This document shows positions 1-9,370 of a DNA stretch of 64,000 bases, piece after piece. How positions within the stretch are numbered: position 1 is the stretch's first letter; each line of letters opens with the position of its first letter. This DNA comes from Gnetum montanum. Its lineage: Eukaryota; Streptophyta; Gnetopsida; Gnetales; Gnetaceae. The notes beneath the pieces are model-generated. The model made no database searches. It saw only the letters and a program-made list of their open reading frames with translations, and was not told the origin of the DNA. The translations under genes and the position numbers were made by a program. The stretch covers positions 200,883 through 264,882 of the forward strand of contig MNCI01007686.1 in NCBI GenBank assembly GCA_015680685.1, read 5' to 3'.

Positions 1-81
1 AAGGGATTTTGGGATGTCATGGTAGTTGTGAAAGTTAAAAGGGTTTCTTACTAAGGGAGCCGGGGGTTGATGGGCTGCCAT
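1..81 (-). pseudogene. gag N-terminal fragment of E0
   Basis: Read on the minus strand from the ATG at 81-79, this encodes a proline- and asparagine-containing gag N-terminus (begins MAAHQPPAPLVRNPFNF) that closely parallels the E3 gag start at 31424 (MTANQAPTPLVSNPFNF). It is cut by the window edge. Assignment rests on this paralogy plus its position directly after the LTR and leader. Confidence 0.6.
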
Positions 82-590
82 CTTAGTCCGAGGTCTTTTA
101 GGAATTGAACTTGGAAAAAGTGAAGCTCGTTGTTTTCTCAAAGTAAATTGATGAGTAGCTGGTTGACCAAGGGTAGGAGTATGAGTTCTTTGTTGAGATA
201 CTCTATAAGAAAAGTCATTCATAAAATGAAAAATAATAAGAAATGTAAAATGCTAATAAACTATGAAAATTAAAGAAAATAAAAAAAAAACATTTGAATA
301 CTATATTTTTTTATTTTTAAAAAATTTTTAAAAGTAAAATTAAAATTGCAAAATTTCAGGAAAATAAATTGAAAGTAAAATGATTTAAATCACCTAAATT
401 AAATTTCAGAAAAATAAATTAAAAGGATTGCTAGAATATAAATTTGGAAATTTTGAAAATTTGAAACTAAAATAGAGCAATAAAACTGAAAATAGGGAGG
501 CAAAAATTAAATAGACAGTAATAAGAAATGATAATTTTTTTTAAAGAAAAAGAAACATAAAAGAAAAATAAAGTAAAGGTTGAGAAACTG

Positions 591-607
591 TCCTCCTTCT
601 AGCACCA
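591..607 (-). other. primer-binding-site-like sequence of E0
   Basis: On the minus strand this reads TGGTGCTAGAAGGAGGA, starting with the TGG expected of a primer-binding site that pairs with a tRNA CCA end, six bases inside the LTR edge. E3 has the equivalent TGGCGCTAGAAGGAGGG at 32131-32115. The priming tRNA was not identified. Confidence 0.5.
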
Positions 608-613
608 AAAAGG

Positions 614-1842
614 TGTTGATGCATAAATTTTGGACACGCGAACACCTGTGAAAACTCGTTTTAGAAGACTATCGCCTAGGGCCATGTGACAATAATAATA
701 ATCATAATATTTTAAGCAAAATATTAAAAAAACTTAAATTTGATTTTATGAAAATTCTATTAAATCTTGGAAAACATAGTAAAATAATTAAAAATCAAAA
801 TTAAATATTTGTGTGGTTTTTGAGTAAAATAAATGACAAAAAAAAAGATAAATTAAAATTAAAATTAAAATTTATTTGGTGCTCTAAACATAAGGAAGAT
901 TCAGCCACCGTCTCCAGACAGAGGTTAGATGTCCCAGAAGAGGCCCTGATCGCTGCTCAGTCTCACCTACACCTATGATGGCAGCAACCTCCTTCGGTTT
1001 AATCTTTTATATTCAGTCAAACAAAGTATACAGAAATTCTGTATGTTGTAGAAATAAAGGAAGATAAGATAAAGCACTGAGACACAGTTTACGTGAAAAT
1101 AAAGTTACGTACAAAACCCAAATTCAAGATAACCTCATATAAAAAAAACAAAAAAAAAACAAAAAGTAAATAGACGGTTGCCGCGATCAAATTATACTTG
1201 ATAAACCAAAACTAAATTGCAAGGATCCATGAAATGGATAAATTGTTCAAAATCAAAGCACAGATTCAGATAAAACGGAATTCAAAGATGAAATCCTTAT
1301 TAGAGGAAAACCTTGGAAATTAAATTAAACTGTCAAGATCCTCGTTACTCATGCGAAGATCCAAACAAGGTGATCGGAACAGAAAATCCTACTCAAAGTC
1401 CTGATTCAAAAAGAACGATAAACATATTTCGTAATCGATTACAGGATTCAAAACACGGACAGCAAAACAGAGATAAAAACTCAATCAATTGAATCAACGA
1501 AAAACAAGGAACAAAGAAAGATTTTCTCAGAGAAAGCACGTGCTGCCCCCCCTCTGGCCTGAGAAACCCATCCTCTGCGCCTCCAGATCTCTTTATAGCA
1601 GCCCTGAGGGAGACAACCCTAACCCTAAACCGCCAGCCGTCTTTACCACATATTATTTTTGCTTTTTTCTGGATTTCTGTTTATTGGTCATTGCTGGTTT
1701 TTGCTCTTTTTCTCATATTGCTGCTGAAAAAAAAAAACAAAAAAAAACAAAACAGGATCATCCTTATGGGTGGAAGCTTATTCGACAGTTTAAAATCTAT
1801 TTTTTTTATGGGCCAACAAACCCCACCAGCACATGAACAATG
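614..1842 (-). repeat. 5' LTR of E0
   Basis: The inner edge begins TGTTGATGCATAAATTTT, the same terminus as the E3 LTRs at 26328 and 32138. Downstream stretches such as the one near 675-700 also resemble the E3 LTRs, but overall divergence is high. A TATA-like box lies on the minus strand at 1598-1591. The outer edge near 1842 is a guess from the lack of further similarity. Confidence 0.6.
1591..1598 (-). promoter_or_regulatory. TATA box of the E0 LTR
   Basis: The minus strand reads CTATAAAG, at the place corresponding to the CTATAAAA boxes of the two E3 LTRs. It would drive minus-strand transcription into E0. Confidence 0.5.
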
Positions 1843-2299
1843 GCCATGTGCAAGCTCATGGTGCTCTATTTTTAAATTTTATATTTTATATTTTAATTAT
1901 ATATATTTTTTATATTAAACTCATTCAAACAAGGCCCTATGCCTAGCATGGGTGAGGTTGGCCTCAACAATACATTTTTATGTTTGGACCACATTAATTT
2001 CATAAGTTCCTTGTACATAATTTTTTTCAGTTTCAGAAGTTCCTTATACAAATTTTTTTTCGTCATATTGGAGTTGAACCAATGATGTGGTTTTCAAGCT
2101 CAGAATCTAACACCCTTGAGAAGCATAATTAAAAAGTGGGAATTATGTGACTTGTTAAAGTCTTAACTTCTTTATAAATGAAAAATTGGGAAAAGTAGAA
2201 CTTACAAAGTACCATACCTTGTAGAGTCCAACCCCCTTTCATTCCCTCACTTTCCCTTTCCAAAAGTTCAATCCTTTATTAAAATGGTTTATATACAAA
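1843..2299. other. AT-rich intergenic stretch, nothing recognised
   Basis: No gene or clear repeat. Minus-strand bases around 2090-2060 resemble a tRNA B box, but no convincing A box was found, so no SINE is called. Confidence 0.4.
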
Positions 2300-2868
2300 A
2301 TTATTAAAGTAGGCAGGATTTTCTATTCATAGAGAAATTTGATACAATCAACATTGGAAAACTAGTAAAGCTAACTTGTTATATAAAAAGGGGAATAAAG
2401 ATAATCTGAACAATTATGGAATGATGGTTGTGGATAATATTTTTGCTAAGTTGTTGGGCACTTGGCTAGAAAAGAGATTAAGTTCTTGGGCTAAAGGTAA
2501 CTAGGCCAAGGCAAGATGTCAAGAAAGTTTTAGACAAAATCACTCTACTACTGATCACTTAGTTACTCTTAAACATTACATGGAATTTGTAAAAATGCCT
2601 AATAAAATTTTTTCTATTTGTTTTATTGATTTGGCAAAAGTATATGATTTAGTGATCTATACAAAACTATAGGTGCAATTGCATAACATTGGCTTCCCTT
2701 CAAATTTGATTGCAACAACTCAAAGATTGCATGAGGAAGTGATTATTGAAATTATAGATAGCAATTCAGAGGAAAAAAATTTAATTATATAGCAAAATTG
2801 AAGTTAAGAAAAGTTGTCCACTTTCTCTAACTCTCTTTGGTATCTTTATTGATGAAATGTAGGAATGG

Positions 2869-3060
2869 TTGTGCAATAAGCAAGATAGTTATGTTATCAA
2901 AATTAGATGTCACGTAGTGAATCTTCTTTTATATATAGATAATGCTACCTTAATCTCCACTATTGCAGAAGGCATGCAAAATATGTTCCAAAATTTAAAA
3001 AATTATTATTGTTCATTTTGTCTTCAAGTGAATGTTATAAAAAACCAAATTATGATATGA
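2869..3060 (+). pseudogene. reverse transcriptase palm fragment of LN2
   Basis: The longest intact piece of LN2, 63 codons. It holds the RT motif C region, in which the expected YADD reads YIDN, so both the alanine and the second aspartate are changed and the enzyme would be inactive. The following residues (TLISTIAEGMQNMFQNL) fit the RT palm-thumb boundary. Stops and frameshifts occur on both sides. Confidence 0.65.
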
Positions 3061-4028
3061 GGTACAAGAAATAACAATTATAACTTCCATTTTGGAGGTA
3101 CCAATGTATAAATAGTAGAGTCTTTTAAATATATTGGTCTTATTTATATAAAGAATTACATGTGGTAAAAGTGCATCAAAGAAAAAATAGCAAGAGGTTT
3201 CAAAAACAAGTGCAAGGATTTAGGCCTATACGCAAGAGACTTATATGGATGTGTTGTTTGGGAACTTGAACTCAATGCTAAACTTTAAAAACATATTGAA
3301 AGAGTTTAAAAAAATTTTCTTCTCAATGAGTTAAAGGTGATGATGCAAACACCTTACTCAATGTTATTATGTGAATGTGATTTATCACCTTTAGAAGTAG
3401 AAGCTTTGTGCTAATTCATTACATACACTCATAGCTTGCATATCTTAAGCTAAGACAAATTCTCTAAAGCAGTTCTTAAAGATTCTAAGACCATGGTTAG
3501 TATTTTTAGGGTATGCAATGATTGACAAAACGAAATATCTCTTGATAGGACTTGTAGCAAAATCCTAAGCATATTTGCCAACTAGTTAAATAGAAGGTTT
3601 TAACACAAATGTGGGCAAACATGGAAGACGAGGAAATTTTATGTATACAATATTAAATTTAATAAACTAGATGTAGAAGTTGACTATCTCTTAGCTGCTA
3701 TTCCCATTAAGTATCGAAATACTATCGGCAACCTTCACTTAAGTTTTCATCATCTTAGAATTGAAAGTGGAAGATGGATTCAGTTGCATCAAAAATAGTG
3801 CATTTGTAGGTTATGCACATTAGAAGCCCTTGAAGATGAGTTACATGTGTTTTTATGTTATGCTATGACAACTTATTTGAGATAGCTTCATAATGTTACA
3901 GCAAAAAACTTGTATGATTTGTTTTTGATGCCCCCTTACTGCTTGGTTAATTTGTAGTCTATCTTTATTTTTCATGAAAATGTAATATCTGTCCAATAGA
4001 TCCTATGGGTCTTCAAATGTAATAAAAG

Positions 4029-4048
4029 TTCATTTCATTTCATTTCAT
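4029..4048 (+). repeat. (TTCAT)4 3' tail of LN2
   Basis: Four perfect TTCAT units directly follow AATGTAATAAAAG at the end of the LN2 similarity. Short tandem tails replace poly(A) in several non-LTR clades. Confidence 0.75.
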
Positions 4049-4418
4049 ATTTATACACAAATTTGTAATAGTGAATCTACTTCGCATCTTGATTCTCATC
4101 TCTAGATTTTACTCTCAAAATGTTCCACTCCTATAGGTGACCTCTAAACGTTCATTAGTTACAGAGAATGTAATTGCAAGAAAGAATTTAGGGTTATTTC
4201 TAGCGGGCTCTTCTTTGTTACTCATACATGACATACAAAATACACAATAATCATACATAGGTGTAAAATATATAAAAACTAACATGTTTGTTATGGTAGG
4301 TCAATCCATAGACATGTTAATTGCTAAGTTATTAAAGAGAGTGTAGAAAATACCTTGTCGATGGGAACCTAATTTTGTTTTGTTGGTCTAAAATTACTAT
4401 TTTTATTTTGTTAACAAT

Positions 4419-4590
4419 GAGGCATTAGCCTAGGAGTAAAACTATTAATTTGAAAGCTCCAAGTCATGGGTATGAGTTTAATTCTAGTGAGCAATGCTAA
4501 GTTATAAAGTACTAATTGGACTATATATCTTGGTGTGTACCTACATTACAATTATTTTATGGTCCCTACCCCCTATTTCTCATTGTTTAT
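4419..4590 (+). mobile_element. tRNA-derived SINE, copy 1
   Basis: Starts with an A-box-like TTAGCCTAGGAG, followed about 35 bases later by a B-box-like GGGTATGAGTTTAATTCTA, then a shared body containing CTAAGTTATAAAGTACTAATT and a GGACTATATATCTTGG stretch. The same order recurs at 5252, 20581 and in decayed form at 5044, 20441 and 22831. A pol III internal promoter followed by a common body is the definition of a tRNA-derived SINE. Confidence 0.65.
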
Positions 4591-4801
4591 TTTTATTCTT
4601 TTAGGATTACAAGTAAGATTTTGGCTAATATATATCTTGAGCTTAGCATGCAAAATGCCTCTATCATCTTAAATTATAATGGTTACTATTTATTTGGGTG
4701 GTGGAACCAAGACTTTCCTTTTTAAATAGTATTTACTGAATCATATAGTCAAATTAACTTTATAACTCAACATTTCCCATTAAAATTGAACATGGAGATT
4801 C

Positions 4802-4849
4802 AAGATTTTAGCTAATAGACACCTTAAGATTTTAGCTAAGAGACACCTT
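4802..4849. repeat. 24-bp tandem duplication
   Basis: Two adjacent copies of an AAGATTTTAGCTAA-type 24-mer differ at one base. A related single copy sits near 4613, so the unit may belong to a larger dispersed repeat. Confidence 0.7.
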
Positions 4850-5043
4850 AAGATGAGCATGCAAACTACCATTATTATTTTAAATTTTCAACCTCTTAAC
4901 CAAAACATGAGTGTCCTAACCACTATTCTATCCTTATGGGTGCATACATAACTTATTATTGGAAACACATTGCTAGTTCAAAAACTATGAAAAACATTGA
5001 TCCTTTAGTTAAATAAATTAACTTATTTTAAACACTAAAACTA

Positions 5044-5150
5044 ATGTGTTAGCTTAGTGATAATAGCCTTGACATGAAAATCTAAGGTGATAGGCTTGAT
5101 TTTGGTAGGCAACATTGAGTTATGGATTGAAATCTAATAAGGTCTTAATG
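5044..5150 (+). mobile_element. tRNA-derived SINE, copy 2 (degenerate)
   Basis: TGTTAGCTTAGTGATAA (A-box region) and GGCTTGATTTTGG (B-box region) are followed by GGCAACATTGAGTTAT, matching the order in copies 1 and 3. The 3' half is missing or too diverged. Confidence 0.5.
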
Positions 5151-5251
5151 AACATATGTAAATAAACAAAAGGCAAAACACCAGAAGCATTCTTGTTGTG
5201 GAAATAGTTAGAGGTCCTTATTACATATATTGTCCTTCCTAGTTACAATAA

Positions 5252-5410
5252 AATGTTAGCCTAGTGGCAAGATAGTTAATTTGGAAGCTCTAGGTCATGG
5301 GTTCAATTTTGGTGGGTAATTTTGAGTTATATAAAATTCTAATTGGACTATATATGTTGGAGTTTACCTATCTTTCACTTATTTCGGGTTCCATCCCCAC
5401 ATATCCCCCC
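5252..5410 (+). mobile_element. tRNA-derived SINE, copy 3 (best preserved)
   Basis: The A box reads TAGCCTAGTGG and the B box reads GGGTTCAATTTT, both close to the pol III consensus and correctly spaced. The body shares the ATTGGACTATATAT word with copies 1 and 5. It ends in a C/T-rich stretch near 5395-5425. Confidence 0.7.
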
Positions 5411-5987
5411 TTCTTCCTCCTTCTCCTCAAAACAAAACCATGTCTAGCATCTTCAAATAATGATTTTTTAAAAATTTCTAAATAAATATAGCTTGCATGT
5501 TACATTGTATGCCATTCATTTTTTCAATGCAATAAGGTAACTAGATGATTTATTGTAAAATGCTTTCTTCTAAAACTGACTTGTAAAGCTACATGTAATT
5601 ATTTTAGTACAATTTTTAAACTTTTTTCTTTAGAATGGTACCTAGCAATTTTGCAAACAAGTTATTGAGTAGGATTAATTTATAATCATTTTAATGTAAT
5701 TTTTCTTATTTTTAATAAAGCACAATAGCTCTATTAATCATTCACTATCTAATTAAACCAATTTGAAGTCCTTCATTAAACATTTTTCATGTATGTCCAA
5801 ACAAACTTTTCACATATTTTAATAATTTATATTTGAAGCCTATTTTTGATTTGCAAAGCATTTGCATAGAATACAATTATATATTTTTAAATTAAACTCA
5901 ATTAATTTTTCCAAGTTTATGCTAAGCTAATGAAAGCGTAAAATCATTGATTTTTTAAAATATAATAATCACTTAAGTATGCATGTC
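5411..5987. other. AT-rich intergenic stretch
   Basis: No gene, repeat family or RNA gene was recognised in this stretch up to the E1 left edge. Confidence 0.4.
5983..5987. other. left target-site duplication of E1 (degenerate)
   Basis: ATGTC here pairs with GTGTT at 19953-19957. The two differences are both transitions, as expected for an old insertion. Confidence 0.45.
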
Positions 5988-6268
5988 TAATGAGTTGCAT
6001 TTGTTGCGTTGCATCGATGAGGCCCTATTGATGTGGGATTTGATGCATCGATGTGGCCCTATGGATGTAGTGTCTATTTTTGCCTATAAGTACGCACTCA
6101 TGTGCCGTGTTTATGATAGTTTTTATCATAGTTGTAGTGGAGCTCTTGTAGTTTTGTCATTTGAAAGTTAGAATATTTTTCTAAGTGCCCATAGTAGAAG
6201 TCAAAGAGTGTACAAATCTTTATTCGAGCATTGTTGTACTTGAGCATGGTAGTGTGTGTAGTAATAAA
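5988..6268 (+). repeat. 5' LTR remnant of E1
   Basis: Begins TAATGAGTTGCATTTGTTGC (TG changed to TA) and continues with GCATCGATGAGGCCC words and a damaged TATA box at 6085-6092, all matching the E5 LTR at 53192-53530. It stops abruptly within AATAAAGAAGGTGAGTTG, where the text changes to gag sequence equivalent to E5 at about 55665. Confidence 0.7.
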
Positions 6269-7190
6269 GAAGGTGAGTTGAGAAAACAAGAAAGTGCTAA
6301 GGAATATAACCGAGACCCTTCCATTAAAAAAAGGGAGGTTCAATTTTGTAGTAGTGAGGGGGAAGCACCACTTGATGAGGTTGTGTAGCAAAAAACCTCG
6401 CTAATTCAAAAATCTATGTTTGAAATTTTAGCTAAGGTTGAAAAAATGTCGGAATCTTTGAATGAAAAATTTCAAACCACTCTAAAAATTACAAAAGAAT
6501 CTAAAGAACATGGTAGTGATCAAGACTGCAGGAGAAGAAAAGAAGTTGAACATGCCTACCAAAGGGGTAAGGGCAAGGCTGTGGCAATAGAAGAGGTTAT
6601 GGAGTCAGAATTATATGATGATGGTGGGTGTGACATCTACCAATATGAACATCCCAAGGGATTTTGCCTTGTTGTGTCACACTTATAGGAATCTAGGATG
6701 TATGCTCTGAATCCTAGACTAGCACGAAGGCAAGCACCCATAAGGTTGTCTTATCCTCAAGGCAACCCAGGGCAGTTCCACCAATAACAATAAGGTTATT
6801 TTCCAAGTGGAGCTCTAGCATAATCGGATGAGTAGTATTAGCAGTGGCAACACCCACAGTTTTGGGGGATGTCACAACCAAGGTAGCAATACCCTTACAG
6901 GCAACCAAATCCGTAAGGGTACTATGTTTAGCAACTAATGTCTCTACATGACTCTTCTAGTCATATATCTTTTTAGAATCATTGCTACCCTCCAAAGTAT
7001 CACAAAACTCATTCTCCATCTCCTAGAGGGGAATCCCTATATTCCTATCATCCTCTTCATCCTTTAGCATATGCTCCTCCATCCTCAATCCAATTACCAC
7101 CTACTTCATCCATGCAGGGCAAAATTTCCACTAAGCTATAGCAACATAATGTTACCATGGCATTTAACTTATAGTCAACTCCTCAGCTAA
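6269..7190 (+). pseudogene. gag C-terminal part of E1
   Basis: The open piece at 6416-6688 parallels E5 gag at 55770-56033 (both contain LDEKFQTT or LNEKFQTT, an EHKKRKEV or CRRRKEV stretch, and YRGKGK or YQRGKGK). It contains the zinc-knuckle remnant GCDIYQYEHPKGFC, where the second cysteine is now Y and a histidine is now F. The E2 counterpart at 10815 keeps CEIC but has lost the last cysteine. The remainder to about 7190 is P/S/T/Q-rich and broken by stops. The gag N-terminal two thirds are deleted. Confidence 0.6.
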
Positions 7191-7379
7191 GTGGTTTGGA
7201 ACCTAGATCTCATAAAAGATCATTCTTCCAAACCAATAGGCCTACTAAGCCTCACCTACGTATGCAGTTGGTCACCTAGTGTCTCCTTCATTCTTTGCAT
7301 CCATTTCTTTCGAGAGCCCTTCAAAACAAATGCCTTCCAAGATCTACACATCCATGTTAACCCACATTATATCTAATTG

Positions 7380-7893
7380 AATCAAGATTGGCAACATTCC
7401 TAGGAAAAGAGCTAATCTTAGAAGTCCTCTCATCTATTAGTAGATTGCTTGGAATGAGCCATGCACAGCTTTTCTTAACAAAGGTTTTGAAGTTAATTTG
7501 ATTTTCCATGAAATGTATAACACCTGAAACTTGCCTTCTCTTAAGAAGAGAAACATCTATTTAGAATTGGCAAATTAATCCATCACTATTTCTTTGGGAC
7601 TAGTGGAGGACATTGTGACCACTATTTGTGGGTGGTTGTATCCTGCTAATTTCCTGGTGATCAAAGTTGACAATTGCAAGGGGGACTTCCCAATCATTAT
7701 GGGAAGGGCTTGGTTGAGCAGTGTTGATGCACAAATGGACATTAGAGATCTTTCCTTGGAGATTTTTAAGGAAAATGCATTCAAAAAGATTGAGAAGAAG
7801 CAAGTTCCATGCATCACGTACAGTGATATAGGGTGCACCTATGTGCAAAAACTCTGGTCTATTAAAAGCACATCAATCAAAGCATGTAAATAG
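7380..7893 (+). pseudogene. retropepsin (aspartic protease) remnant of E1
   Basis: The segment around 7460-7500 encodes AFLNKGFEVNLI, which aligns with LLDCGFDVNLIS in E5 (56716-56751). The catalytic aspartate is therefore N here. The C-terminal half is open at 7594-7893 and contains YPANFLVIKVDN and FPIIMGRAWL, the usual ILGRPWL-type end of a plant gypsy protease. An internal stop near 7575 separates the halves. Confidence 0.65.
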
Positions 7894-8549
7894 TGTGTAA
7901 ATGAATTTGAAATACAAAGTTGAATGTATGCAACAACCATAAAATAGGACGGTAGCCAATGGCTAAAAACTTATTCTAAGAAAAGCACACTTTGAATGGA
8001 ACCTACTGAGAGCTTAACTTGTGTTTATGTTGAAGGCATGAATGAACTAAAGCAAGTTCATTGCCAACTCTCTAATAATGGGCTTGATGATACCAATTGG
8101 GGAGAGTTGGAAATTCCTTAATAGTTTTAAACAAAAGCCCTTAGAGTTGAAAATTGTACCTACTAGCATGGAATATGCATTTCTAAAAAATGGCAAGTTG
8201 GTAATAATCAATGTTAACCTTGCTCCTTAGAAGAAAAGGATGTTATGAAGGTGGCTAATAAATGGCCAACAACCTTTGCTTAGTCATATTCTAAACTCAC
8301 AAGGATTGATCCTAGGATATGCCAACATCACATTTATACCGATCTAGCCATGAAGCCCAAGAGGCAACTGTAGTAGTGGTTGAACCACAAATTGAAGTAG
8401 ATCATCAAAGAGGAAATTGAATAACTCCTCAAGGTAGGGTTCATCTTTCCAATTGTGGATAGAAAGTGGGTTAGCCTACTTGTAATTATGCTAAAGAAAG
8501 GTGGAAAATGGTGGGTTTGTATTGATTTTAGGCTTTTGAACATGATAAT
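7894..8549 (+). pseudogene. reverse transcriptase, first part (E1)
   Basis: Includes the Athila-type linker (MEYAFLKNGKLVIINVNLA) at about 8165-8225, then the RT fingers with DPRICQHHIYTDLAMKPKR (8310-8370), a lysine-rich helix ending before VGFIFPIVDRKWVSLLVIML, and GGKWWVCIDFRLLNM at 8500-8544. TAG codons replace expected glutamines at 8371-8376 and nearby. The frame is cut at 8549 by the E2 insertion and resumes at 16509. Confidence 0.75.
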
Positions 8550-9369
8550 TGATGAGTCATCAGCATGTCAGCTCCAATATCATGCATCCGATATCGAAGC
8601 CCCAAGAAATGATGTCGGATATCCGATATCATCTCTCTCATGTTAGCCTATAAATACAACACTTGGATCATGGTCGGGGGATAGTTTTAGTTGCCAGTTT
8701 TTTATAGTCTTTCTTAAATTTCTGAATTCAAGTTCTGTTATTCCCAGTGCATGCCTGTAGTGTGATGTTTGTGATTGTGTGGCATTCTTATTTGAGTGTC
8801 ACGTACTTGGACATGTTACATGACTAGAAATAAAGATCGCAATTACTTCCATCATTGTAGCATCCACTTAGATTATTATTGATTTCAATTATTAATTATT
8901 TACTATTTTTCTTAGTTAATATTTTTATTTATTACTCTTTACGATTCCTATTGTTAAGCGGAATGAGTATGTTTAATCATGAGGGCTAAGTGTAATTACT
9001 TGGTAATCTAGCAATGTATTGTTTGACAAACCTAGTGATGTATGCTTGGTAATTCCAGTGGTGGTTGTACAAAGTCCAAGGCATGTGCAGATGATTAGAA
9101 ATGAATATTCATCGCACGTAGGCTAGTTTAGGTTTTACTTTCCATTGTTCATTAGCTTAATTAATTATCTCTTTATTATCATTAGGAGCAGCATAGGATT
9201 AGACAACACCACTTGCCTCACTTTGGACTAAACCATATGTGACAAAGCTACCGCTAGTCTAAGTGGGAAGACAGTGAACTACGATCAAAGTATAACAATT
9301 TAGATGCACAACTAGTCCCATTAATGGAATTCAACCAGATTGTGTGTGAATGCTTGTGATTTGTATGGT
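8550..9369 (+). repeat. 5' LTR of E2
   Basis: Starts with the 13-bp palindrome TGATGAGTCATCA. U3 holds repeated GATATC words (8590-8632) and the TATA box TATAAATA is at 8649-8656. Compared with the E4 LTR at 36094-36971 the last part of the LTR and the primer-binding site are missing at the single N at 9370, so this is probably an assembly collapse. Confidence 0.8.
8649..8656 (+). promoter_or_regulatory. TATA box of E2 5' LTR
   Basis: TATAAATA within GCCTATAAATACAACACTTGG. The same word is present in the LTRs at 15749, 36208, 44547, 51385 and 53344. Confidence 0.7.
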
Positions 9370-9370
9370 N

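Larger units (their letters stand above)
1..1842 (-). mobile_element. E0: 5' end of a minus-strand LTR retrotransposon (partial)
   Basis: The first 613 bases match, on the minus strand, the gag start and leader of E3 (compare 31330-32137), including the same gag opening, primer-site core and LTR terminus. From 614 rightwards lies its 5' LTR. Only this end of the element is in the window; the rest would lie left of base 1. The right edge near 1842 is approximate because no paired LTR or target duplication is visible. Compared with E3 it is clearly a diverged relative, not a recent copy. Confidence 0.7.
2300..4048 (+). mobile_element. LN2: 5'-truncated non-LTR retrotransposon (not L1-like)
   Basis: Reading through stops and frameshifts, 2390-2680 gives a reverse transcriptase N-half (YKKGNKDNLNNYG, then WLEKRLSSWAKG, then STTDHLVTLKHYMEF and FIDLAKVYD). 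2869-3060 gives the palm segment with a damaged catalytic box (LLLYIDNATLISTI, where YADD is expected). 3790-3900 gives a C-terminal cysteine/histidine motif (CRLCTLEALEDELHVFLCY). The order and motifs fit non-L1 LINE clades such as CR1/jockey/RTE rather than the L1 at 23.7-45.8 kb. The endonuclease is missing, so the copy is 5' truncated. It ends in a tandem TTCAT tail instead of poly(A). Confidence 0.7.

Noticed and set aside
2060-2110. tRNA-like B box on the minus strand
   Set aside because: No matching A box or cloverleaf could be formed, so neither a tRNA gene nor a SINE is supported.
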